Shown: positions 1-10,800 of the stretch, in pieces | Position numbering within the stretch: the first letter of the stretch is position 1 | Layout of the letters: every line of letters starts with the position of its first letter | Source: Isochrysis galbana | Lineage: Eukaryota; Haptophyta; Isochrysidales; Isochrysidaceae | NCBI GenBank assembly: GCA_018136815.1 | Contig: CM030945.1 | Location: 1,483,377-1,547,376 of the forward strand | Length of the DNA stretch: 64,000 bases | Reading direction: 5' to 3' | Made by a program: the position numbers and the translations under genes | The notes under the pieces: model-generated | Databases searched by the model: none | The model's input: only the letters and a program-made list of their open reading frames with translations | What the model was told of the DNA's origin: nothing

Positions 1-9
1 TTACGTAAA

Positions 10-170
10 AAAATGTTTTAATGTTACATCCTAGCCAACGCCACTAGCTCATTGGACACAACTTTTCAGTCCCGGCATCCCGCCATGCCTGACGAGCCAG
101 GTGTCCGCGTGGTACCGGGGAGGGGGCACTGCCCCCTCCCCTCGATATTTGTCCTCCCCCCTGTTGCGGG
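10..170 (-). repeat. Tail copy of a dispersed retroposon module
   Basis: This stretch matches the starts of the modules at 11589-11913 and 48434-48752: the same block from the ATGTTA(C/T)ATCCTAGCC end through the CTCGATATTTGTCC segment. Divergence begins near 170. Read on the minus strand, it ends at the same ACATT edge followed by an A/T-rich tail, so it is probably a 3'-end fragment of the same non-autonomous family. Confidence 0.7.
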
Positions 171-219
171 TAAAGGGGGGACCTTGTACACTTTCCCCCG
201 TACGTTCCGTTTTTAGGTC

Positions 220-550
220 TTCCCGCGCGACTCCCTCTCCGTCGCCGCGCCCCAGTCCCCTTCTTCCCGTATCGTCCCGTATCGGTCCGCCCCCCCTCTC
301 CTCTCCTCTCCCGGGCTCCCCGCGGAAGCCCTCTTCCCCCTCTTCCCTCCCGTCTCTCCCCGAGTGCTTCCTTGAGTTCCCGACCCCCTTTTGTCTATCT
401 TTTTCCCGCGCGATTCCCTTCCCCCCCGCGCGTGACGTTTTCTCTCGGTGTCTTGACTACGCTCCGCGCTATCGCTCGAGCGCCTTCCGTGCCCCGTATA
501 GTTCGTCGGGCAGTAGTTGCGGGCTGATCCGCTCGTGGATGTGGGGCTCT
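220..550. repeat. Dispersed repeat, partner at 14450-14740
   Basis: Pyrimidine-rich sequence shared with 14450-14740, including the blocks GAGTGCTTCCTTGAGTT and CGTGACGTTTTCTCTCGGTG in the same order. It lies just downstream (minus strand) of the degraded ORF at 470-960, so it may be that element's 3' region. Confidence 0.65.
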
Positions 551-960
551 CCCATGACGTTGAGCTGGACTTTGTGGTAGTCGCCTCTCCGGCGCAGATA
601 AAAAGTTATGGTCTTTGTCCACTAGGACCTCGCCTAGATCGTGCGCGTCCGGATCTTCCTGAGGGACTAACTCTTGCCCTCCGGAGCCGGGGGCGGAGTC
701 TTCGCTTGTTTACTAAGAAGGTTCATATAATCGAATGTGGTATGTATTAGTCTTGATCTCGTCCATTCAGAGATCTTTTCCCACGACTTAAGAAAGGGGC
801 CTACCGATATGTACTTTCCCCTATGGCGTATCCAACGTTCTCCGTCCGGCAAGTAAGCCGCGCATTCTTCCATAGTGTAAACGTCCCCCGTGTCCGGGTT
901 TATGGTGTTGTGAACAATAACTGTCTGTAGAGACTCCCATTTCGACCTATGTGAGTGATG
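470..960 (-). pseudogene. Degraded ORF of unknown family, probably mobile or viral
   Basis: Minus-strand translation gives protein-like text that runs through three frames. The first part (about 960-667) contains YLPDGERWIRHRGKYI. It shifts frame near 670 into LVPQEDPDAHDLGEVLVDKD, then shifts again near 600 into VQLNVMGEPHIHERISPQLL before stopping near 470. The two shifts look like indels in one former ORF. I do not recognise the family. The downstream repeat at 220-550 recurs at 14.5 kb, which favours a mobile or viral origin over a host gene. Sequencing error is an alternative cause of the shifts. Confidence 0.4.
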
Positions 961-1023
961 GATGGCCGGAGGCTTGTGGAAAAGATTGTGCCATATCGGG
1001 GAAGGTCGCCACCTCTTTTAGGA

Positions 1024-1229
1024 CCACCTCCCACAAGTCTCCTTCCACACTTCCGCGCCCTCCGTGCTCCGTGCGTGCGTCGTGCGTCGTGCGTCGATCA
1101 CCATGCCCGTAGTCACCCCCGAGGAAAGCTCCATGAGCTCCCCACAAGAACCGCGTTCCGCGCTAGCTGCCGGCGCGCCCTCGCAGGCAATCTCCAAGAG
1201 TGAGATAAGCCTTGCTCTGACAGGCCCTC
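1024..1229 (+). repeat. Dispersed repeat, inverted partner at 21981-22175
   Basis: About 200 bp nearly identical to the reverse complement of 21981-22175. It includes the block CATGCCCGTAGTCACCCCCG and a short GTGCGTC tandem that varies in copy number between the two. One frame stays open in both copies, but I cannot say whether it is coding. Confidence 0.75.
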
Positions 1230-1872
1230 AAGTAGAGCACGAGGGGAGTCGCCGCAAGCAAGGCAGGTTGTGAGAGTGGAGGGATGTAAGGGCGTGGCTA
1301 CACGGTAGAGGCCCAAGGCCACATGCGGGGCCAGAACTTTAAAAGGTTTTTTTTGCCATCGAAGTCGTACCAAAAACCAAAAATCATCATCATCATCAAT
1401 CATTTGATCATCCGATGTGTCCAGCCTGCTCACCCGTGCACCGATGCGCATTACGCCAATGGCGTCACATATTACGTCGCACAGGGGCGTTGTCAGTCGC
1501 CGAACCTGGAGATTACTCCACGACTTTTTCACACAAGGCAACAACTACGAGGCATCTTGCAACTTACCACGACTAAAGACGAGAGCCATAGACAACATTT
1601 CCTGGAATTCACCGATGTGATGGCATCTCGATGCAAGTATGCTGACAAGTAGTGGCAACCATTGCACGCACGAGATCTGATGCTTGCGTAATGCGCAAAT
1701 CGCAACTGCACGAAGTAGCCGTGCGCACAACATGGACAGGAAAAAAACCTTGATCACCATTGAACATGGTGACCTCGCATCTGTTGCTCCGGACGCAGCC
1801 CGATCGAGCAGATTCCGAGGCGCCGCGTTAATAATGGCCAGAGTTCTAGTACCACGCGCAAGATGTCTTTAG
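1230..1872. other. No recognisable gene
   Basis: Mixed-composition DNA with only short ORFs and no recognisable motif. It holds a small ATC-rich microsatellite near 1385-1405. It lies downstream of the minus-strand gene ending at 1873 and could include its 3' untranslated region. Confidence 0.4.
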
Positions 1873-2318
1873 CTATTTTGAAAGATTGAGGAAAGCCCTC
1901 ACATCGGAGAGCGCCTTGGCATCATTTGAGAGGTCCGTCTTGAGTTCAGGGGTGTCAACTGAATTCTGAAAAAGAGAGGGAAAGGTGGGCCGTTGGGATC
2001 TACCTTATAGCCAGATGGTGTTGATGAGGTCAGGGGCCGTGCGCACGCTCAGCGTAGGCGCTTGCGCCGGTGGCGATGTGCGAATCCCATTCACCTGTGC
2101 AGAGACGGTTGGTGTCATCGGGCCGATAGCCTTCTGCTCTGCATCAGCTGCGACAATCGACGGCGACCAGAGGCCACCGTTGAGGATGGAGTCGAAGAAT
2201 GGCATGAGTAACTATACCGCACGTGTGGTGAGGGAGGTGGAAGGGCAGTTAGTGCCGCACAGCTGGCGGAGGGCCGTGAGGTTGCAGCGCTGGATTGCGC
2301 TGATACGTCTCCTCAATG
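1873..2318 (-). CDS. Unknown protein, three 3'-terminal exons
   Basis: Not recognised, but three exons join with consistent phase. The upstream exon ends at 2223 and encodes the segment IQRCNLTALRQLCGTN. A 75-bp intron (2148-2222, GTGCGG to TCGCAG) leads to a 53-nt exon (2095-2147) encoding DAEQKAIGPMTPTVSAQ. A second intron (1966-2094, GTGAAT to a pyrimidine-rich CAG) leads to the last exon (1873-1965), which ends SDVRAFLNLSK and a TAG stop. Introns fall in phase 1 and phase 0. The 5' side runs into purine-rich low-complexity DNA, so the start is not found; 2318 is only where the coding text becomes unclear. The joint reading frame across two splice junctions is the main evidence. Confidence 0.55.
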
Positions 2319-2499
2319 GCCCCGGTCCCAACCCGCGCGGCTCGTGCGGGTTGCGAGGGTTGTGCAGGGGCGATGGCTCGCGGAGAGCGTTCGCTGGCCG
2401 TGCATACTTGCACGGAGCGGGGGTGGAGGCGACGGAGAGCGTGGCCTGCCTCTCCTCCGGCTTGCCTCACCTCTTCAGCTCTAGAGAGAGCGGGGCGTG

Positions 2500-2634
2500 A
2501 TTGAGAGGGGGGGGGGGGGGAGGGGGCGGACGGGGGAGGGACGGGGAGGGGGGGCGGGGGGAGGGAGGGGGGAAAGAAGAGAGAGAGAGAGAGAGAGGGA
2601 GAGATAGAGAACGAGGGATGGAGAGAGAGAGAGA

Positions 2635-2675
<41 letters not shown>

Positions 2676-2812
2676 GGGGGGGGGGGGAGGGAGAGAGGGA
2701 GGGAGGGAGGGAGTGAAGAGAGAGAGAAAGAGAGAGAGGGAGAGAAGAGAGAGAGAGGGAGAGAGAAGAGAGAGAAGAGAGAGAAGAGAGAGAGAGAACT
2801 GACGAACCTCTG
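2500..2812. repeat. G-rich and (GA)n purine tract
   Basis: About 300 bp of nearly uninterrupted purine on the plus strand: long G runs, (GA)n blocks and GGGA repeats. Low complexity. The long open frames through it on either strand (Ser/Leu/Pro-rich or Arg/Glu-rich) are artefacts of composition. Confidence 0.9.
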
Positions 2813-3164
2813 TCGCGGCGGTTCCCCATCTGGTTCCCCATCGAGACTCGAGACCCCTTCTTCCATAGCTCTAGTAGAGAGTAGAGAGGAGTCATATAGG
2901 CAGGTTGCAGCCCCGCAGGGGGGTCTCTCTCCTCCCCCTCTCTCTCCGCCTCGCAGCTCCAGCGCTCCCGCCGTTTCCTCGGCTATATCCTCTCTTTCTT
3001 CCCCTCCCCCCCCCCCCCCCCCGTTACTTCCCCCTCCCCCCCCCCCCAACCTCCATACCCCCAGTTTTCCTCTGCTTCCTCCTCTTTCCTCTGAGTTCTG
3101 AGATGTTTGCGGCGGTTCCTTCCTCTTCTTCTCTCGCGGCATGGGCGGCAGCGCGCGAACCATG

Positions 3165-3229
3165 CGGCTCTCTCTCTCTCTCTCCCTCTCTCTCTCCCTC
3201 TCTCTCTCTCCCTCCCTCTCCCTCTCTCC

Positions 3230-3260
<31 letters not shown>

Positions 3261-3345
3261 CCTCCCTCTCTCTCTCTCTTTCTCTCTCTCTCCCTCCCTC
3301 TCCCTCTCTCCCTCTCTCTCTTCCTCTCTCTTCGCCCCCCTACTC
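3165..3345. repeat. (CT)n/(CCCT)n pyrimidine tract
   Basis: About 180 bp of CT and TCCC repeats on the plus strand, complementary in composition to the purine tract at 2500-2812. The pair could form an imperfect inverted repeat about 350 bp apart. Confidence 0.9.
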
Positions 3346-4390
3346 GCCCTGGTGACGAACCTCAGTGATGAAGCGCGTGTCCGCCAGCCCCTTTTACTCT
3401 TTACTCGTAGAGGCTGGAGCAGCTCTTCTAGCGAGGGAGTCTATGAGTCTACTCCCTCGCCGCTTGGGCTGTCCTCTGACCTCCCTCTTGGCTCCGGCGC
3501 CCAGCCAGCAGCAATGGATCAAGCAGCGATCATCGGGGCCAGCACGCGCGAGCGCGTGCGAGTAAGTCGAAGCTAAGATGTCCCGTAGGTACCTAACACC
3601 TAGAGGCTTGATTGAGCTTCTCAAAACGGCCCCATTTCTATCGGAAAGCTGAAAGCTTAAAATTTGAGCCTTAGACCTCTAGAAGTTGCTCCAACTAGAT
3701 GAAAGTTGCCCCCTGCCACTATCTAGGCCGACATGTGCTTCTTTTTTCAAAAGATGGTGGTGGTGACTCACAGTGACGTTATGCGCAAGCGCGCGCGCAA
3801 AAGCAGGAGCCTCACAAACCAGCCCCGACATCAAGGGCAGGGGGGCAGGCACTCACGGCAGCCACTTGCGCCACGAGGGCGCCTTCAAGCCCGGAAACTG
3901 CACCCCTTCGACGCTGCACACACTCCCTCTTCTTGCACACCCCTTTCTTCAAGTTTCCACATGAACACAACATGAAATGAAACCCACCCACGGGCCACGG
4001 GCACGGATCAGTCGCACACGTACACATCATCTATCTCACATGCCCGAAGGAGGTTACCCGTGCTTGCGCGAGTTCATCTGCTACGGTAGTCCGCTCAAGC
4101 CGTGCTGCCTTCCTCCTTTGCGCCTCTTGAGCGCCCTGAGTCCTGAGTTGCTAACGCGTAACGCGCGCCTCTTCGCCTCTTAGCTCTTAGCCTTCTCTGC
4201 CTACCTACATATCTCTAAGGGTCCAAGAAGCCAAGACCAAGAAGAGCCCGATAGCTGTCGCATTCATCCTAGATGATGCGATTTCCATCAGGCTCTTATT
4301 TCCAGGTCCTTCGCCGTGCGGCCACACGGTGAAGCTTAGGTACATCTAGGTTGGTAGGGTTCGTCCCTAGCGATCTAGAATTCGAGTTCT
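3346..4390. other. No recognisable gene
   Basis: Moderate GC with scattered short ORFs. No conserved motif, no convincing splice pattern and no known repeat. Confidence 0.4.
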
Positions 4391-4398
4391 CAGGCGAG

Positions 4399-4550
4399 AA
4401 GCGCTCAATCACCATCACCCACATCAAAGAAAAGCGTTCAATCATCATCAGCCTACACGTGGAACGCGTTCAATCGCCATCACCCCCACCGCATGGAAAA
4501 GCGTTCAATCACCATCAGCCTACGCATGGAAAAGCGTTCAATCGCGGAAG
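4399..4550 (+). repeat. Short tandem repeat, about five units
   Basis: Degenerate tandem array built on GCGTTCAATCACCATCA with 30-40 bp spacing. The units drift at single positions (CATCAC, CATCAG, CGCCAT) and are separated by variable CATGGAAAA-type linkers. Confidence 0.8.
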
Positions 4551-4789
4551 ATCGTGGGGATCATGAGGGTAGCTACCCACTCGTTTGGCAAGAGGGTATG
4601 CTGCATCCCGCTCGAGTTGGTGCGTGACACAGAAAAATGTTGAAACACTAGCGATGTTGGCATAAATTACTCAACAGTACTAAATCCGACAGATATCAAG
4701 AATATCCTTAGTAATTAATTTTTGACAAATTTTTATGGATCGCGGAGCGGCAAAGGAACGGGACTAGCGCTCACTCAAGGCAGGACACC

Positions 4790-4930
4790 CTGCCGCGGCA
4801 AGCGCAAGCACCCTTCCCCCCTTATGCCACCCAGCTCTTCACTAGCTTTCTACCTGCGCTAGCCAGAGCGCCCCTCCCTCCACACTCAGACAGCCCCCTA
4901 CGCCAGGATCCTGTTCTGGTCTCGCAGGCA
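4790..4930 (+). repeat. Dispersed repeat, partner at 37120-37280
   Basis: About 140 bp shared with 37120-37280 in the same orientation, including CCGCGGCAAGCGCAAGCACC and CACACTCAGACAGCCCCC. Function unknown. Confidence 0.8.
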
Positions 4931-5062
4931 AGGGGGCCTAATGGGAGGGAGAGGAGCAACTCCTCAGAGAGGAGCTGTGGGGAAGGAGATGTCTGAGTGG
5001 GGGCGCTATACCCTTGCGCTAGGCATGGGCAGCGACGCCGCCTCAAGACATGTCCTCCCTCT

Positions 5063-5435
5063 TGTCTTGAGTCGAAATTTTTGGTGCTTGAAGCAGAGGG
5101 CAAGGGGGTTTGTGCTTCTTGGGTTAGTTGTAGTTGGAAGAGGGAGTGGGAGAGGGAGTGAAGTGTTGGAAGAGGGCCCAAGGCAGGGCACTGACTTGTA
5201 GGTGATTGTGGCCCACAAGAGTGGGGTGAAAACGTGAAGTGTATCAACAAGGGTCTTGAGTTGAAATTTTTGGTGCTTTGAATAGAGGGCGAGGGGGTTC
5301 GTGCTGTTTGGGTTGGTTCTAGAGGGAAGGGAGAGTAGGAGAGGGAGTCAAGTGTTGAAGGAGGGCCCAAGGCAGGGCACTGAGTTGTAGGTTCTTGTGG
5401 CCCACAGGAGTGGGGTGAAAACGAGAAGTGAGTCA
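5063..5435 (+). repeat. Tandem duplication, two units of about 187 bp
   Basis: Unit 1 (5063-5249) and unit 2 (5250-5435) align along their length. Both begin GTCTTGAGT(C/T)GAAATTTTTG, carry a GGGCCCAAGGCAGGGCACTGA block and end in GTGGGGTGAAAACG. They differ at roughly one base in eight. No coding signature survives in both. Confidence 0.85.
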
Positions 5436-5855
5436 TTATGTTGAAAAACAGAGGCACAAGTTGCTCTCCGTAGGAGATTGATGGTTGTGAAGTGCCCTCC
5501 CATGTTGGGTGCACTGATGGTAGAGGTTTCCACCATGGGGAGGGCAGCTGAGCTGCCCTCCCACATGAGGTGCTCTTGGGGTGGGAGGGTTTCCCACTGT
5601 TGGAGGGGGTCTCAAAGACCCCCTGCATGCTACGCAGAGCCATGGGGGCAACCTGTTCGGTGCCAGTGCTCCCCACCCCGCGCGCTTGCGCGGGCGTGGT
5701 TTGGATGGGCTAGATGGGCTCTGAGAGGGCTTTCTGACGAGCCGCCTCGGGCGGCATAGGGCGTCCCAGGTGGGGCGCGGTGGCGAGGGTCGCCTGGGGC
5801 TCGGGAGCGGTCGCGGCACGCTCCATAGTTCAAACTATAACAATAGTTTTCTCAA

Positions 5856-5990
5856 GAATATCCTTAGTAGCACGGCACCCGACAACTGGGCGTGGCGGTA
5901 CGAAATTGATCGAGCTCTTAATAACAACAAGGAGAAGGAGCTGCCTCCCCGGAACCAGCTTCTCCGCGAAGGCGGCTTGCCTTCATTTGG
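5856..5990 (+). pseudogene. 5' end of a virus-like or mobile gene, start codon lost
   Basis: The block GAATATCCTTAGTAGCA(C/T)GGCACC recurs at 57341-57361. The copy there reads ATG where this one reads ACG (5872-5874). The frame then encodes APDNWAWRYEIDRALNNNKE before losing coherence near 5990. A related GAATATCCTTAGTA block also occurs near 4700. It looks like the start of a short ORF belonging to the same element as 6038-6595, now degraded. Confidence 0.4.
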
Positions 5991-6037
5991 TCTCCTTTCA
6001 CTCAGGGTTTCTTCCCCTCTCCGTGGGGACTCTCACC

Positions 6038-6595
6038 CTACCATGAGCCCCCCCCGCGAGCACCCCGAAGGAGAGGCCCAGGAGCACCACGTACGCGACG
6101 AGAACGGCGTCGCCTTGGCTCGGCATGAGGGCGCGCCCCGAGAGGGCCTGGTAGACGCCCACGCCGAGCACTGCGTAGCCCGTCCCCTTGTGCGCGACCC
6201 GCCACACGGCGCGGCGCGTGGTGCGGGCCTTCTAGCAATTCTTGGAGGTGGGGAGTTAATTCCGAATCGACGTGATCTTTGATTTTACGAAGCAGATCAT
6301 CACGACTCATATCGATGATTGTTTTCGCAGTGAATTTCTTGCTCAAGAGAGTGTGTATCATATAAACCAGTGTGAATGATTTATCAGCCTCACAAATGGC
6401 ATGTAAGGTGTCTTTAATGTTCGTATTGTGCTTGAAATCGAATGAACTGAATAAGGACTTACATTCGCAAGTGCACATCCACAAATTTGGGTTCGACTCA
6501 AACAGCCTCCTCAGGGAGTTGTTGCTCCCCCCCGGGTTGACCCCAAACGCCGGCGGCGGACTGATGCTGTCCAATGCTTCCGCAATAACCTGCAT
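6038..6595 (-). pseudogene. Virus-like ORF, truncated copy of the 57869-58459 gene
   Basis: The first two-thirds of this ORF is a diverged homologue of the intact ORF at 57869-58459. Both share MQVIAEALDSISPPP, FKHNT, HTLLS, KFT, DMSRD and the segment PHLQELLEG. The upstream 49 residues of the 57.9-kb copy are missing or shifted here, and after LQELLEG the reading runs into unrelated GC-rich, Arg-rich sequence. The 3' part is therefore replaced. The protein family is unknown to me. Lower GC than the flanks and association with short conserved border motifs suggest a viral or mobile origin. Confidence 0.55.
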
Positions 6596-6756
6596 GGCAG
6601 ATTTAGAAGTGCCATATGGCGGAAAGAGAGGTAAGATGAATTTTTTAAATGCATACTACATCATCAGCCGCCATTCCATTTATAGACATGGTTGAGCACT
6701 GTGAGGTGGGTGCCTTTGCTCAAATACAATAAGATTTTTTTGTACCGACACATCGC

Positions 6757-6800
6757 GTATTTGGAAACGAGGGGTACCAAATGAAGGCAAATGACCTGAA
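6757..6800 (+). repeat. Conserved 40-bp border motif (copy 1 of 3)
   Basis: The motif begins GCGTATTTGGAAACGAGGGG and continues GTACCAAATGAAGGC. It recurs at 58527-58570 and 58784-58827. It lies 160-200 bp 5' of the minus-strand virus-like ORF, as at 57.9 kb, so it may be a promoter element or terminal repeat of that element. Confidence 0.7.
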
Positions 6801-6929
6801 TGAGGGAACTGGGAAAGGGGGAGGGGGTTGTTAGGGGTTGAGGTTGGGTAACAGGGAGGTACACTAGCACACTGCCTCACGCCGCACAAGTAGCGGGGAT
6901 TTTTAAGAAGATTTTTTCTCTCTCTCTTG

Positions 6930-7080
6930 TCTCTTGCTCTCGCTCTCGCTGCGCGCTCTCGCTCTCGCTCCCACCGCCGCTCTCCCTCGCCCTCGCCCTC
7001 GCCCTCGTCCTCGCCCTCGCCCTCGCCCTCGCCCTCGCCCTCGCCCTCGCCCTCGCCCTCGCCCTCTGTCTCGCTCCCCC
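6930..7080 (+). repeat. (CCTCGC)n hexanucleotide microsatellite
   Basis: A run of CCTCGC units with CTCTCGCT variants at its edges. On the minus strand it reads as (Glu-Gly)n or (Gly-Arg)n, which explains the long ORFs crossing it. Not a gene. Confidence 0.9.
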
Positions 7081-7230
7081 TCTCGCTCCCGCTCTCCCCC
7101 GCGCTCACGCCACCCACCACAGAGCCACTTGCCAAAAGGCCCCCCCCCCGGTATCCGGTATACCTTTGTTTCTTTGTTTGGTAATATATAAACTACAGTA
7201 CTATAGTACCAAAGAGCCCGAAATACACTA

Positions 7231-7281
7231 CTACTATGTAACATAGTAGCACCGGTGCGCTACTACTATGTAACATAGTAG
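7231..7281. repeat. Two identical 19-bp palindromes
   Basis: CTACTATGTAACATAGTAG occurs at 7231-7249 and again at 7263-7281. Each has 9-bp arms around one base. The spacer holds CACCGGTG, itself a palindrome. The arrangement resembles a miniature element end or cruciform-forming site. Confidence 0.8.
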
Positions 7282-7299
7282 CAATTTTCCACTACTAGG

Positions 7300-7844
7300 T
7301 TCGACTATAGTAGACCAAATCTCAACCTATTCCTATTCCTATTCACAGCCTTATGGTATTGTGGGTTTGAGCTCTCTCTCTCTTGCTGTTTGTGTGTGTG
7401 GAGTGTGTGTGGAGAGTGGAGAGCGGAGTGTGGCTGTGTGGCTGCTCGCGGCGCTGCGCGCCGCGCGCTGCTTTCGGATGTGCTCGCGGCGCTGCGCGTC
7501 CCTCGCCCAAACACATCGAAACACGGCTGTTTTTAGCCCCTGGCCCCTGGTAGAAACACGCTGTTCCTGTGTTTCCCATGTAGGCGGCCCGCACCCACTA
7601 GGAGTCTGGGCCAGAGTGTTGATTGCCCAGCCCCTGCCAGAGGGCAGGGGCTGGGGTTGATTGTACGGGCCCACCCCGGGGGGTGTCCGCGATGGAGAGA
7701 GCGGGGTGCGAGGCCCCCGTTGACCCCAACTTATAAAAGTAGGTTGTGAAACTTCTACTTTAGCACTCCCGCAACCGGGCCCTTTGGGAGCCCTTTTATT
7801 ATTTGCCGGAGAAGGAGAGAGAGAGAGAGAGGCCTGCGGTCGCG
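7300..7844. other. Upstream region of the kinase gene
   Basis: Contains GT-rich DNA, two GCTCGCGGCGCTGCGCG direct repeats (about 7443 and 7483) and a GA run just before the start codon at 7845. No TATA box can be called with confidence. Confidence 0.35.
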
Positions 7845-10800
7845 ATGGAGAGCTCGGCTCCCCGCAGCTTCCTGTGCCCCATCAGCCAGGAGATCATGCG
7901 CGACCCAGTCGCGTGCTCCGACGGCCATTCTTACGAGCGTGAGAACATTTCTTTGTGGCTCTCGTCGCACACGACGAGCCCCGTGACCAACGCGGGGCTG
8001 GCCAGTCTGGCGCTGCTGCCAAACCACGCGCTGCGCAACTCAATCGAGGAATGGCTCGTCGCCAGCTTCAAGCTGGTCAAGCCTGCTGACGTCCAACTGG
8101 GCAGACGCATCGCGACGGGCAGCTGCAAGGAAGTCTACTCGGGTTGGCTGCGGGGCTTCCCAAACCCGGTCGCGGTGCTCAAGATGCGCGCGGGCGGCTC
8201 GTGTGAAGAGGAGGCCGCGGTACTTGTCAAGCTTGGCCGCCATCCCGGCCTCGTGCGCTACTTGGGCATGTGCGTCGAGGGCGACCAGCTGCTGCTCACC
8301 GAGCTGGCGCCACTCGGCTCACTGGACAGCTTTCTAAAGGACCATGAGGATGAGGTGACTCTCGCGCACTCGCTCGCGATCCTCTAGCAGGTGTGCGCCG
8401 GCATGGTCGCCCTCACCAATGCGGGGCTTGTCCACCGCGACCTGGCCAGCCGCAACGTCCTCGTCTTCCGCTTCGACGCGAGCGACCCGACAAAGGTGCT
8501 CGTCAAAATCTCCGACTTTGGCCTTGCCGTCGAGCGTCACTACCAGACCCATGCGACAGTGCAGGGCGAGTCGGTGCCGTTCCGTTGGATGGCGCCCGAG
8601 GCGCTCCGCCGCCGCCGCTTCAGCGAAAAGACCGATGTGTGGGCCTTTGGTGTGACGGCGTGGGAGCTGCTCACGGGGGGTGACGTGCCCTATGCCTTTC
8701 TCGACTCGAACGAGGCGGTGGCTGAGCGTGTCTGTAGTGGGCATCGTCTTGCGCGCCCCGCTGGCTGCCCCGGCGGACTTTGGGACCTGCTGCAGCGCAC
8801 GTGGGCGGAGAAGCCCGCGGACCGGCCGACGTTCACGGAGCTCGCCAACGATCTAGCCCGCCTTGATCTTGATCCACTCTTCGATACACTTGTAGCGGTG
8901 AATAAGGACATGGAGGTCGCGTGCATCCACAGCATCGCGCCTCTAGTCGAGAGGATAATCAAATGCATGCCGGAAGAAGTCAATGATGCTGCAAGGCTTC
9001 TCAATGACACGCTTGCGTCAGCCGGCCAGCGAGCCCGCACAGCGGCGTGCGTGAGGGTTGCAGCCTCCCTCTTAACTCCGTTGTTACACTGCATTGAAGA
9101 CCGCATCAAAGAAGGACACTATGGAGTCAGAATTGGACACTATATCAGTGGCATAGATGATTTGCTTCTTACTCTCTACGATCATTCTGAGGAGCACAGG
9201 CCGATTATAGCAGACGGGCTCGGCATACCAACGTCGTTGGACAACCCCGACGAAACGACCATCGAAGAGCTGAACTACTGGCTTACTTGCCCCCTTGGTG
9301 CAATGAAAATATTCGAGCGCGCCATCGCCGACAGGTGCACCCATTCCCTTGCCGCCCTCGCCATGCAGCCTCCCTTCCAGGAAGCAGCGTCGCGTGCACT
9401 CGTTGCCCTGGCCCGGATACCGGGGCGGAATCGCCATGAGGAGCTCAAGCGAGCCGTTGCCATCAAGGTTTTGGTGTCGGCTGACTCGCCCATCTCACAG
9501 TCACATCGAGCGTTCCTGCTACACGAGCTGGCGATCACATCGCCGCGAGCGATCATGGACGCAGGCGGCCTCGAGCCGCTCAAGCCAATTGCCCGAAACG
9601 GCTCGCACGATGCGCGCCGCGCGCTGGCCCTTATGGGTGAAGAAGAATTTATGAGCGGCACCGTGCATGTCTCGGTCGTCACACTTTCAGGCAAAAATTT
9701 CATGCTGGAGGTGCACCTGTCCGACTCAATCAAAATCCTCAAGTGCCATTTCTTTGGCAAGACGGGCATTCCCCAAGAGCAGCAGCGCATTGTCTATGAG
9801 GGCAAGCAACTGGAAGACGACAAAATCCTCTCTGACTACAATATCACGAATGGGTCGCGTCTTCATCTTCTCTTGAAGTTGTGGGGCGGTTGCATTGCCT
9901 CACCTGTCCCCGCTCTATTTTGCTCACCCACCAGTGGGCCCGGTCTCCACATCTTAACAGGGTCTATCGCGTCGGCGGCGGCGACGGACGCATGCGCCGT
10001 CATTACGCTCCTGGGAGGTAGCCTCGACTACGCGCCGCAGATCCTGCCGGATGCTCTGCTTAATCGTGCTCAGTGCGCCACGCTCATACGGCTCCTTGAT
10101 GAGTGCGCCGCCGCCTGCCCGGCCGACAGGGTGACAGACGACCTGAAGCTCTCACTCACTACCGCCGAGCTCGTCGCGCACATTGGTGTCCCCGCGATCG
10201 AGCGGCTAAGTACCGCCTTCGGTGTCCCCTTTGACACGATCAAGCTGCGCCGCGTGTCGGCTGTCGGCAAGTGCGTCGCCTTCCACTGCGACTACTCGAA
10301 GCGAACGATGCAGGTGGTGCTCAACGGCGACGACGAGTACGACGGGGGCCGTCTCACCTTCGCGACTGCCGACGGCTTCGTCCAGCCGGCGCGGCCGCGC
10401 GGCTCGGCCACGGTGCACGTCAACTCAATCGTCCATGGCGTGAGCACTCTGCGGCGAGGCGTGCGCTACGGGCTCTTCTTGTGCGACACAGTCGGTGCCA
10501 ATCCCCCCCGTCTCACCTACCTGGTCGAACCCGCGCGCAAGCAGTTTGCCTTCTTCAAGCGCGCCGTCGAGCTACTTGGGCAGGCGACTGACGAGGAGCT
10601 CAAGGCAGTCGTGCGTGAATACGCAGAACTCCTCACAAGCAGCGCCACAGCCAACGCTGATGTCGGTGCCGACGCCAACACCAACGTCGCTCCCCGTTTC
10701 GCCGTGGAGCTCGCGTGGCGCACGCACTTGCTCCACCCGCGCTGCTACGCTGTGGCCTGCGAATCGCGCAGTCTGCCTCTGGTCGACCACACGCCCCTCG

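Noticed and set aside
1024-1229. Conserved protein fragment shared with 22.1 kb
   Set aside because: Both strands are open and the two copies differ too little to show a coding pattern, so it is kept as a repeat only.
2467-3163. Long minus-strand ORFs rich in Ser, Leu and Pro
   Set aside because: They are read through (GA)n/(CT)n tracts in several frames at once and carry no domain. Composition alone explains them.
4399-4550. CRISPR-like array
   Set aside because: Repeats are short, degenerate and unevenly spaced, the spacers are similar to each other, and the genome is eukaryotic.
5849-6800. Helitron or DNA transposon with hairpin end
   Set aside because: No terminal inverted repeat, no CTRR end and no helicase or transposase were found, so only a virus-like relic is claimed.
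6680-7244. Glu-Gly and Gly-Arg repeat ORFs resembling an RGG protein
   Set aside because: Pure translation of a CCTCGC microsatellite, open in several frames on both strands, with no flanking coding signal.
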